Position numbers and translations under genes: made by a program
Notes under the pieces: model-generated
The model's input: the letters and a program-made list of their open reading frames with translations, nothing else
Databases searched by the model: none
Told to the model about the DNA's origin: nothing
Shown: one piece after another, positions 1 to 5,368 of the stretch
Layout of the letters: each line of letters starts with the position of its first letter
Numbering within the stretch: position 1 is the first letter of the stretch
Assembly: GCA_020860745.1 (NCBI GenBank)
Contig: JAJBTR010000098.1
Coordinates: 1-7,323 of the forward strand
Direction: 5' to 3'
DNA length: 7,323 nt
Source of the DNA: Lachnospiraceae bacterium
GTDB lineage: Bacteria > Bacillota > Clostridia > Lachnospirales > Lachnospiraceae

Positions 1-441
1 TCCGGAATTGGTCCAGAACGTCCGGTCTTCCACCGCCACAAAAGCGTTTACCACCTCCGCCGGAATCTCATCATATTCCAGAAATGTCGCATCCGTATCC
101 TCCGCCAGCTCCGCAATCTGCGTGCCATCCTCGCTGTAAATATAAGTGGTTTCAGCGTATTTAAAATCATCTTCCGTGCTGTTCTCCACAACCTCTTTCA
201 CATCTTTCGCGATGCTCATCAGAGTCTCGCCCGTCTTTGCGTAAAGCACATAATTGCCCGCAAGGAAAAGAGCCACAACCACAATGGCGAAAACAGCAAG
301 CACCTTCCACAATCTGCGGAAAAAATCCTTTCTTCTGGCAATGCGCAGCTTTTTCTTATACTTAGCAGGGCTGACCGGATGCTTTTTCTGCTGAATCTTC
401 AGACGCTTTACATGAGATTTTATCTTTTTCTTTTTAGCCAT
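1..441 (-). CDS. Class A penicillin-binding protein, N-terminal part (3' end outside window)
   Basis: Only the first 147 codons are present; the frame is still open at base 1. Class A PBPs are membrane-anchored enzymes that polymerise lipid II by a GT51 glycosyltransferase domain and cross-link it by a transpeptidase domain. Seen here: a very basic cytoplasmic tail (about residues 1-43, rich in Lys/Arg), one hydrophobic membrane segment (about 45-66), a linker, then the start of the GT51 domain with the pattern PAEVVNAFVAVEDRTF (about 127-142). E138 in the ED pair fits the family's catalytic glutamate of motif 1 (EDxxFxxHxG); the usual His is Asn145 here. The ATG at 439-441 has an AGGAGG six bases upstream. 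It lies downstream of carD on the same strand, with a long leader and a probable promoter of its own. The transpeptidase part cannot be seen, so the exact PBP type is inferred. Confidence 0.88.
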   Translation of the reverse strand, partial: MAKKKKIKSHVKRLKIQQKKHPVSPAKYKKKLRIARRKDFFRRLWKVLAVFAIVVVALFLAGNYVLYAKTGETLMSIAKDVKEVVENSTEDDFKYAETTYIYSEDGTQIAELAEDTDATFLEYDEIPAEVVNAFVAVEDRTFWTNSG

Positions 442-447
442 CTAACT

Positions 448-453
448 CCTCCT
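448..453 (-). promoter_or_regulatory. Ribosome binding site of the PBP gene
   Basis: A perfect AGGAGG on the minus strand, six bases before the ATG at 439-441. It fixes the start of the truncated PBP reading frame. Confidence 0.85.
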
Positions 454-580
454 GACTTTGCAAACTCATTTATTAATTTCAAAACACGCAAGAATTCAGA
501 ACCATGCTCGATCCCTCATCGTGATGATGTTGGAATCAAAAACCCTTACGTATGATAATACCTGCGGATTGCTGCACGGC

Positions 581-683
581 ATAAGTTCGATTACGGAAAT
601 CACAGATTTCCTACATTGTATAAGTTCGATTATGGAAATCACAGATTTCCTATCTCACTTATATCTCACTTATATCTCACTTA
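581..683. repeat. Composite repeat cluster in the PBP leader (2 x 33 bp plus 3 x 11 bp)
   Basis: Two 33-bp direct copies lie at 581-613 and 620-652 and differ at one base (C594 against T633). Each contains GGAAATC-ACA-GATTTCC, a perfect 7-bp inverted repeat with a 3-base loop (595-611 and 634-650). They are followed by three identical tandem copies of TATCTCACTTA at 651-661, 662-672 and 673-683. The second 33-bp copy plus the first tandem unit makes a larger imperfect palindrome (620-662) with ATAAGT/ACTTAT ends. All of this lies in the probable transcribed leader of the PBP gene, read as the minus strand. Its role is unknown: it may be a small dispersed intergenic element or an RNA structure. 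Confidence 0.85.
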
Positions 684-711
684 TTTTGAACCCTGATATC
701 ATCATAAAATC

Positions 712-762
712 AAATCGTCAATAGTACATGGCATATATCATACCACATAATACTGACGATTT
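712..762. promoter_or_regulatory. 9-bp inverted repeat, possible operator or hairpin
   Basis: AAATCGTCA at 712-720 and its exact reverse complement TGACGATTT at 754-762 are separated by 33 bases. The pair brackets the candidate -10 box and transcription start of the PBP promoter, and the right arm touches the -35 box, so a regulator binding both arms could block transcription. No regulator is known; this is an inference from position. A related direct copy, ATCAAATCGT, occurs at 709-718 and again at 807-816. Confidence 0.45.
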
Positions 763-765
763 AAA
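737..765 (-). promoter_or_regulatory. Candidate sigma-A-like promoter for the PBP gene
   Basis: On the minus strand, TTTAAA (760-765) is followed after 17 bases by TATGAT (737-742), with a TGG just before it, that is, an extended -10 box. Transcription would start near 730 and give a leader of roughly 290 nt containing the repeat cluster. A weaker alternative is TTGACG-N17-TATCAG just downstream (about 693-721). The call rests on motif match and position only. Confidence 0.45.
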
Positions 766-826
766 AATAATTTCCAATTAATTTCTTAAATTTTTGTGAC
801 TACAGGATCAAATCGTGTCTGATTGC

Positions 827-1333
827 TCAGTTTTTCTTTTCGATATGATCATGAATATAAGTTTCCACTTCCTCCTGCGGCATTCCCAGAACAAGAGAAA
901 GCTCCCCGTAGAGTTCATGCTCCGCCGCCTTCATATACCGCTCATCCAGCGCCGTAATCTTTTTTCCCGCAGCAAGACGTTCCGTCTTGCGGAAATACAG
1001 TGCTTTGATAATGCTGACCCACGAACGCACGCTGCAGGTCTTCATAGCCTCCTTGTAACTGAGTTCCCTTCTCTTCTCATCCGGAACTGACAATTCCTCA
1101 ATCTGCGGGATCTCATCAATCAGCCGACAGGCCTCCTCCTTTGACATCACCCGCCGAATCACAGCCTTCGTACTGTCGATCGGCAGATAAACTGTCCCAT
1201 TACTGTTGTGAACCGGACGCATAATATAATAGAGGCGATTTCTGTCTACACCCGGGATATCAATCTGCGAAATATCCTCGATCTGACAGACGCCCTTGCT
1301 GCCGTATACAACATATTCTCCTTTCTCAAACAT
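827..1333 (-). CDS. CarD-family (CarD/CdnL/TRCF-RID) transcription regulator
   Basis: A 168-residue protein. Family members bind the RNA polymerase beta subunit through an N-terminal Tudor-like RID domain and stabilise open promoter complexes, with a helical C-terminal domain touching DNA. The start MFEKGEYVVYGSKGVCQIEDI is typical of the RID domain (about 1-60, including the YYIMRP and VYLPID stretches); about 62-165 is helical, with many charged residues. The frame is open for eight codons upstream, but AGAGGAG (1341-1347) lies seven bases before the ATG at 1331-1333, so that start is preferred. It sits between minE and a class A PBP gene on one strand, with a good promoter of its own right after minE. 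Family membership is secure; which promoters it controls is unknown. No terminator is obvious after it. Confidence 0.9.
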   Translation of the reverse strand: MFEKGEYVVYGSKGVCQIEDISQIDIPGVDRNRLYYIMRPVHNSNGTVYLPIDSTKAVIRRVMSKEEACRLIDEIPQIEELSVPDEKRRELSYKEAMKTCSVRSWVSIIKALYFRKTERLAAGKKITALDERYMKAAEHELYGELSLVLGMPQEEVETYIHDHIEKKN

Positions 1334-1340
1334 GCCATCA

Positions 1341-1347
1341 CTCCTCT
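1341..1347 (-). promoter_or_regulatory. Ribosome binding site deciding the carD start
   Basis: AGAGGAG on the minus strand lies seven bases before the ATG at 1331-1333. The earlier in-frame ATG at 1355-1357 has no comparable site, which favours the shorter 168-residue protein. Confidence 0.8.
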
Positions 1348-1373
1348 GATAAAACACACCGGTAATTATGTAT

Positions 1374-1402
1374 ATGATAACACATTTTTATGGAAATGTC
1401 AG
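1374..1402 (-). promoter_or_regulatory. Promoter of the carD-family gene
   Basis: On the minus strand, CTGACA (1397-1402) and TATCAT (1374-1379) are 17 bases apart, each matching the sigma-A consensus at five of six bases, and TGT precedes the -10 box as in extended -10 promoters. The start would lie near 1367, about 34 bases before the ATG. It begins nine bases after the minE stop codon, so carD can be made apart from the min genes. Confidence 0.7.
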
Positions 1403-1410
1403 TAAAAATT

Positions 1411-1680
1411 TTAAGTTGTCTGTCTATTGCATTGCCTCACGGAACAGATCGGGACATTCGCAAACAATATCGGACGGGTGTCTTCCCTCGTTCCCGTCTG
1501 TGTAATCTGAATATCCAATGCATCCGCATCGATCTCTATATATTTGGAAATCACATGAGCCATATCCGTCCGGATCATTTCCATGATATCCGGCGAGCAG
1601 TTTGCCCGATCTGCGACGAGAAGAATCTTCAGCCGTTCCCTGGCCATATCGCCGGAAGACTTTTTATGAAAAAATTTCAT
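1411..1680 (-). CDS. minE: Cell division topological specificity factor MinE
   Basis: An 89-residue protein, close to the usual MinE length. MinE stimulates the ATPase of membrane-bound MinD, releasing MinD and MinC and driving Min patterning, which confines the division inhibitor to the poles. The short MKFF start fits the membrane-contacting tip; the block ARERLKILLVADRA (13-26) is the conserved MinD-contact helix/strand, and the MIRTDMAHVISKYIEID stretch (about 35-51) begins the C-terminal dimerisation domain. The ATG (1678-1680) overlaps the minD stop by one base (TGATG), so translation is probably coupled. A TTG one codon earlier could be read as a start, but the ATG fits MinE better. 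The last residues (RQCNRQTT) are an ordinary variable tail. Confidence 0.95.
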   Translation of the reverse strand: MKFFHKKSSGDMARERLKILLVADRANCSPDIMEMIRTDMAHVISKYIEIDADALDIQITQTGTREDTRPILFANVPICSVRQCNRQTT

Positions 1681-2492
1681 CAATTCCTCTGCTCTCCTCC
1701 CTGCTTTTTGTTTTTCCGCTTTCGGAACCGCCCGAACAGGCCTTTCTTCTCCTCAAGATCCAGGAATTCTACTTCTTCCCCCAAAATACGCCTGGTGATA
1801 TTGGAATACGCCTGACCCGCCAGACAATCAGCTCCCACCAGCGGTTCTCCGCGATTGGTGGAAACCACAATGTTTTCATCATCCGGCACTGCGCCGATTA
1901 ATGGCGTGGCAAGAATTTCGCAGACATCCTCCACCGACATCATATCACCCCGCCGCACCAGCTCCATGCGCAGCCGGTTAATAATCAGCTCAATCTGCCG
2001 TATTCCATTCGTCTCCAGAAGGCCGATGATACGGTCAGCATCACGGATGGCGGAAACTTCCGGGGTGGTCACCACAATCGCCCGGTCCGCTCCGGCGATG
2101 GCATTCTGAAATCCCTGCTCAATTCCTGCCGGACAGTCCAGCAGGATGTAATCAAACTCTTCCCTCAATTCATCGGTCAGCTTTTTCATCTGTTCCGGCG
2201 TCACTGAGGACTTATCTCTGGTCTGAGCCGACGGGAGCAGATACAGTTCCGGATACTTCCTATCCCTGATCAACGCCTGCCGGATCCGGCAATTTCCCTC
2301 CACCACATCCACAAGATTGTAGACAATCCTGTTTTCCAGCCCCATGACAACATCCAGATTGCGCAGACCGATATCCGTATCAATCATCACTGCCTTCTTC
2401 TTCAGCTGCGCCAGGCCAGTCCCGAGGTTTGCCGTGGTCGTCGTCTTTCCGACACCGCCTTTGCCGGAGGTAATTACGATTACTTCACCCAT
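1680..2492 (-). CDS. minD: Septum site-determining ATPase MinD
   Basis: A 270-residue ParA/MinD-type ATPase, the same length as the E. coli protein. With ATP it dimerises on the membrane and recruits MinC to block FtsZ rings away from midcell; MinE triggers hydrolysis. Seen: deviant Walker A GKGGVGKT (10-17, with K11 and K16), the switch I region DTDIGLRNLD (38-47), Walker B/switch II LLDCPAGIE (117-125) and a C-terminal basic amphipathic helix GLFGRFRKRK (251-260) fitting the membrane-targeting sequence. The frame is open for 30 more codons upstream, but MGEVIVITSG is the canonical MinD start, with GGAGG (2504-2508) eleven bases before it. It is in the minC-minD-minE order and overlaps minE by one base, but is separated from minC by 129 nt. 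Confidence 0.97.
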   Translation of the reverse strand: MGEVIVITSGKGGVGKTTTTANLGTGLAQLKKKAVMIDTDIGLRNLDVVMGLENRIVYNLVDVVEGNCRIRQALIRDRKYPELYLLPSAQTRDKSSVTPEQMKKLTDELREEFDYILLDCPAGIEQGFQNAIAGADRAIVVTTPEVSAIRDADRIIGLLETNGIRQIELIINRLRMELVRRGDMMSVEDVCEILATPLIGAVPDDENIVVSTNRGEPLVGADCLAGQAYSNITRRILGEEVEFLDLEEKKGLFGRFRKRKNKKQGGEQRN

Positions 2493-2538
2493 ATTCTGCT
2501 TGTCCTCCATACTATGATTTAAGGGTATGATACTTCGG

Positions 2539-2622
2539 AATCCGCCGGATTTGACCAAAAACCAGTCAAAATTACGAAACATCCGCCGACATCGCGGTTT
2601 ATCCTTCCATATTCCGCGACAT
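2539..2622 (-). other. Three potential RNA hairpins between minC and minD
   Basis: Three stems can form in the minC-minD spacer. The first follows the minC stop: 2614-2622 against 2589-2597, nine pairs including two G-U pairs, loop of 16. The second is TTTGAC/GTCAAA at 2550-2555 and 2565-2570. The third, overlapping the second by two bases, is AATCC-GCC-GGATT at 2539-2551. None is followed by a U run, so they do not look like terminators; they may affect mRNA stability or relative MinC/MinD levels. No folding energies were computed. Confidence 0.4.
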
Positions 2623-3305
2623 TATGCCAGAATCCCTTTTGTGATTGGTTCAATATAAATATCCTCGCCCTTCACCACCGCAATCTGCGGTTCCGCGGCC
2701 ACCGGGGTCTTTTCCTTATGGCGAATTCTTCTGAGCCTGGTCTTCTTCTCCGGGATTTTTGCCGCGACATCTCCGATCTGCAGCTGTGCAGGGCTCATCT
2801 CCAGGGCAGCGATAAAACAATTCTGATTTCCCGCAGCGCCGGCATATGCATTCCCCTGCAATGTGCCGAGGACTATGATATTTCCCTGGGAAATGATCCT
2901 GGCGCCTGCGTTGACATCCCCGACAATCACAATACTGGATACATTTTCCAGAACCTGCCCCGAGCGAAGATTCCCACGATAAAACTCTCCCTCCTTGTCG
3001 GCGATAGAATCGTAATATGTATCAATCTGCTGCTTGAACAGCTCCGCGTGAGACTGTTCATTATCCACAATACAGATAATCGTAATCTCCGTATGGGAGG
3101 TGATCGCCTCCACAATACGGTAACTCTCCTCCGCCGTCAGTTCCCTTCCCTCAAAAGAAACCGCCACCTTTGCATCCCTGAAAAACTTTGCCGAATCCTC
3201 AAATTTTTTAATAATGGCCCGGAGCAAATCCTCAAAGGGCATGTCCGCATCCAGGAAAAGCTGGATTCCATATTTATTGTTTTTGATAATTACTGCCTGT
3301 GACAT
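2622..3305 (-). CDS. minC: Septum site-determining protein MinC
   Basis: A 227-residue division inhibitor. Carried to the membrane by MinD, MinC antagonises FtsZ assembly near the poles. The N-terminal part (about 1-95) matches the FtsZ-inhibiting domain in layout; the C-terminal beta-helix domain (about 108-185) is clear, with the RSGQ motif (114-117), GDVNAG (129-134) and the Gly-rich GNIIVLGTLQGNAYAGAAGN (141-160), which form the MinD-binding and dimer surface. A basic segment (about 187-199) and a tail follow. The ATG at 3303-3305 has AGGAGG five bases upstream; an earlier in-frame ATG at 3324-3326 is less likely since that site would lie inside the gene. It is the first gene of the min operon, with a promoter at 3347-3375. 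No mreBCD genes are next to it, unlike many Firmicute min loci. Confidence 0.95.
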   Translation of the reverse strand: MSQAVIIKNNKYGIQLFLDADMPFEDLLRAIIKKFEDSAKFFRDAKVAVSFEGRELTAEESYRIVEAITSHTEITIICIVDNEQSHAELFKQQIDTYYDSIADKEGEFYRGNLRSGQVLENVSSIVIVGDVNAGARIISQGNIIVLGTLQGNAYAGAAGNQNCFIAALEMSPAQLQIGDVAAKIPEKKTRLRRIRHKEKTPVAAEPQIAVVKGEDIYIEPITKGILA

Positions 3306-3310
3306 ATTTT

Positions 3311-3316
3311 CCTCCT
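3311..3316 (-). promoter_or_regulatory. Ribosome binding site deciding the minC start
   Basis: A perfect AGGAGG on the minus strand lies five bases before the ATG at 3303-3305 and downstream of the alternative ATG at 3324-3326, which supports the 227-residue MinC. Confidence 0.8.
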
Positions 3317-3346
3317 GCTCGTGCATGAAATAGTTATACTTCTCTC

Positions 3347-3375
3347 ATTATAACCATTCCGGATAAATATGCAAA
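3347..3375 (-). promoter_or_regulatory. Promoter of the min operon
   Basis: On the minus strand, a consensus -10 box TATAAT (3347-3352) lies 17 bases after TTTGCA (3370-3375), which matches four of six -35 bases. Transcription would start near 3340, about 35 bases before the minC ATG. Confidence 0.65.
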
Positions 3376-3448
3376 GTTTTTCTCTTTTCCGCGTTCCTAT
3401 ACTCTAACGCATGTAAAGCGCAAAAAAACAGGAAAAAGGACAACAAAG

Positions 3449-3511
3449 GGTCACAAATTTATAAATCCTCCTTTTTTTGTCACCCGGTGACTAATTTGTA
3501 TCTTAGTAACC
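3449..3511. promoter_or_regulatory. Operator-like cluster of four GGTnACwAA half-sites
   Basis: Four copies of GGTnACwAA occur in 63 bp: GGTCACAAA (3449-3457, plus), GGTGACAAA (3476-3484, minus), GGTGACTAA (3486-3494, plus) and GGTTACTAA (3503-3511, minus). They form two inverted pairs; the second is a 26-bp dyad with an 8-bp centre, and the abutting inner half-sites also create the near-palindrome GTCACCCGGTGAC (3479-3491). The cluster ends 12 bp before the MATE -35 box and lies about 74 bp upstream of the minC -35 box. This suggests regulator binding; the protein is not encoded in the window and its family is not known. Confidence 0.55.
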
Positions 3512-3523
3512 ATATTGTTTGTA

Positions 3524-3552
3524 TTGTAAAAAAAGGTTCTGTGATTTATATT
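3524..3552 (+). promoter_or_regulatory. Candidate promoter of the MATE gene
   Basis: TTGTAA (3524-3529) and TATATT (3547-3552) are 17 bases apart, with four and five consensus matches respectively. The transcript would start near 3559, giving a leader of about 55 nt that ends with an AAGGGGG ribosome site ten bases before the ATG. Confidence 0.5.
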
Positions 3553-3613
3553 GAAGTTTAAGGCTAAAATCGTTTCAAAACTGCAGAATACAGAATAAGG
3601 GGGATTTGCTCAA

Positions 3614-5002
3614 ATGGGAGCAGTAAAAACAAAAGAAGCATTTTTCATCAAAGACAAATCTTTTTATAAGACTCTGTTCCGCATGCTGATCATCGTAGCG
3701 CTTCAGAATATCGTGGCATACAGTGTCAACATGGCAGACAACATCATGCTGGGCAGCTACAGCCAGGAGGCACTGTCCGGAGCGGCTACGGTCAATCAGA
3801 TTTTCTTTATGGTGCAGCAGTTTGCCCTCTCCATCGGCAATGCGCTGGTCGCTCTCTCCGCCCAGTACTGGGGCCAGAACCGGCCGGCACCGATCCGCAC
3901 TCTGACCGGCATTTCCCTGAAGCTCGGCCTGATCATCAGCGCCTGCATCCTGCTCATCTGCGGCTTTTTCCCGGAGCTGGTGCTGCGCATCTTTACCGAC
4001 TCCCCGGAAATCATCGCGGAGGGCAAATCCTACCTGCTGATGGTCATGTGGTCTTTCGCCCTGTTTATCATTACAAATGTACTCATGGCGGCACTCCGCG
4101 CCGTGGGAACCGTCAACATCTCCTTTTACATTTCCGTGGCATCACTGATTGTCAATGTGGGCATTAATTATGTGCTGATCTTCGGTAAGTTCGGTCTGCC
4201 GGAGATGGGCATCCGGGGCGCCGCCGTCGGCACACTGATCGCCCGCATTCTGGAACTGGTGATTGTTGTCATCTATATTGCAAAAGTCGACAAAAAGCTG
4301 CATCTGTTCCAACGGGATATGTGGCATTTTAACCGTGAGTTAAAGCAGGATTACACGAAAGTATATCTGCCCATCATGTGCGCCCAGGTGCTTTGGGGCG
4401 TCTCCGTGCCGATGCAGACTGCGATCCTGGGACACCTCTCCGCGGATGCCATCGCGGCGAACTCCGTCGCCACCACATTTTACCAGTACCTGAAGGTCGT
4501 CGTCATCGCCATGTCCTCGACCTCCGCCGTCATGATCGGCAACGCCATCGGCCGCGGGGAAAGACAGCATATCCGCGCGGCAGGGCGCACGCTCTCCGTC
4601 ATCGATGTGATTATCGGCGTCGCCCTCGGCCTGGCGCTTATCGCGCTGCGCAAACCGTTGCTCAGCCTTTACAGTCTGAATGACAACGCGACAATATTGG
4701 CGCTTCGCCTCATCGTCCTCATGGGATTTATCATGATCGGCATGTCCTATCAGATGCCGGTCAGCTTCGGCATCATACAGGGAGGCGGAGACACCACTTT
4801 CACCATGAAGATGAATATGATCTGCACCTGGTGCATCGTCATGCCCCTCTCCTTTATGGCTGCTTTCTGGTGGAAATGGCCAGTCGTTCTGGTGGTTCTC
4901 GTCATTCAGTCCGACCAGATATTTAAATGCCTGCCGGTGTTCCTGCATTTCCGGAAATACCAGTGGATGAAAAAGCTGACAAGGGAAGAAGCTGCAAAAT
5001 AA
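3614..5002 (+). CDS. MATE-family multidrug/cation antiporter
   Basis: A 462-residue, strongly hydrophobic membrane protein of usual MATE length, with the family's two-lobe layout of about 12 membrane helices. MATE proteins export cationic drugs or metabolites in exchange for Na+ or H+. Seen: VNMADNIMLGSYS (38-50) in the first helices, GQNR (87-90) after helix 2, the RGAAVGTLIAR region (201-211), the second-lobe repeat with GNAIGRGE (309-316), and IIQGGGDT (387-394), a common MATE signature. The ATG has AAGGGGG ten bases upstream. The gene is monocistronic and divergent from minC, with a candidate operator upstream. It is richer in GC, with many C- or G-ending codons, than its neighbours, which may mean a different history or simply membrane-protein codon use. 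The substrate cannot be read from sequence. Confidence 0.93.
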   Translation: MGAVKTKEAFFIKDKSFYKTLFRMLIIVALQNIVAYSVNMADNIMLGSYSQEALSGAATVNQIFFMVQQFALSIGNALVALSAQYWGQNRPAPIRTLTGISLKLGLIISACILLICGFFPELVLRIFTDSPEIIAEGKSYLLMVMWSFALFIITNVLMAALRAVGTVNISFYISVASLIVNVGINYVLIFGKFGLPEMGIRGAAVGTLIARILELVIVVIYIAKVDKKLHLFQRDMWHFNRELKQDYTKVYLPIMCAQVLWGVSVPMQTAILGHLSADAIAANSVATTFYQYLKVVVIAMSSTSAVMIGNAIGRGERQHIRAAGRTLSVIDVIIGVALGLALIALRKPLLSLYSLNDNATILALRLIVLMGFIMIGMSYQMPVSFGIIQGGGDTTFTMKMNMICTWCIVMPLSFMAAFWWKWPVVLVVLVIQSDQIFKCLPVFLHFRKYQWMKKLTREEAAK

Positions 5003-5123
5003 CATATAATGAGCGCAAAGCAAAACGGTTTAATGCGAAGCATCACGTTCCCTTACATCGACGCTGCCACATACAGTTGGGCAAAAAATGCCTCAAAAGA
5101 TTTATCCAAAGCAAATTTTTCCT

Positions 5124-5151
5124 TTGACATTCCCGCATTTTATGGTATAGT
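5124..5151 (+). promoter_or_regulatory. Promoter of tRNA-Ala(GGC)
   Basis: Consensus TTGACA (5124-5129), a 16-base spacer and TATAGT (5146-5151) preceded by TGG give a strong sigma-A promoter. Transcription would begin near 5158, just before the tRNA. Confidence 0.8.
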
Positions 5152-5160
5152 AAAGTGCAT

Positions 5161-5233
5161 GGGGCATTAGCGCAGCTGGGAGCGCGCCACAATGGCATTG
5201 TGGAGGCCGTGGGTTCGAATCCCATATGCTCCA
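5161..5233 (+). tRNA. tRNA-Ala, anticodon GGC
   Basis: A 73-nt cloverleaf: acceptor GGGGCAT/ATGCTCC, D stem GCGC/GCGC, anticodon stem CCACA/TGTGG with loop ATGGCAT, five-base variable loop, T arm GTGGG-TTCGAAT-CCCAT. The anticodon GGC reads GCC and GCU. The G3-U70 wobble pair, the main identity signal of alanyl-tRNA synthetase, is present, with discriminator A73. Position 32 is A and position 38 is U, the pair known to be conserved in tRNA-Ala(GGC). CCA is not encoded. Confidence 0.97.
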
Positions 5234-5237
5234 TCCT

Positions 5238-5277
5238 ATAAAAATACCTGCGGATAAGTATCTGCAGGTATTTTTAT
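5238..5277. terminator. Bidirectional terminator between tRNA-Ala(GGC) and hrb
   Basis: A perfect 14-bp stem pairs 5238-5251 with 5264-5277, with a 12-base loop. The core is TACCTGC/GCAGGTA flanked by an A run on one side and a T run on the other, so each strand ends in a U tail. It begins five bases after the tRNA and can also stop the convergent hrb transcript. Confidence 0.88.
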
Positions 5278-5368
5278 GTCATAAGAAACCTTCTGTAGTT
5301 GAGAAAACACTAAAACGCACGGCCTTCTATACTCCAAAAACACTCAGCGGCATTTCAGAAACTGTTTC

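Noticed and set aside
581..683. CRISPR array
   Set aside because: There are only two 33-bp copies, separated by six bases, plus 11-bp tandem units with no spacers; no cas gene is present.
458..724. Small plus-strand open frame across the repeat cluster
   Set aside because: Its protein merely translates the repeats (duplicated EITDF-like segments), it has no ribosome site and it lies in the leader of the PBP gene.
2493..2582. 30-residue N-terminal extension of MinD
   Set aside because: The frame is open, but MinD proteins start at the MGEVIVITSGKGG position and a GGAGG site precedes that ATG; the extra residues have no known counterpart.
2718..3302. 194-codon plus-strand frame opposite minC
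   Set aside because: It is fully covered by a clear MinC on the other strand and has no recognisable domain.
4340..5023. Long antisense open frame (227 codons) rich in His and Asp opposite the MATE gene
   Set aside because: It is the mirror of a GC-rich membrane-protein gene; composition is abnormal, no domain is recognisable and no ribosome site supports it.
5043..5234. Minus-strand open frame beginning MEHMGFEPTAS
   Set aside because: It is antisense to tRNA-Ala(GGC), in the same way as the frame above.
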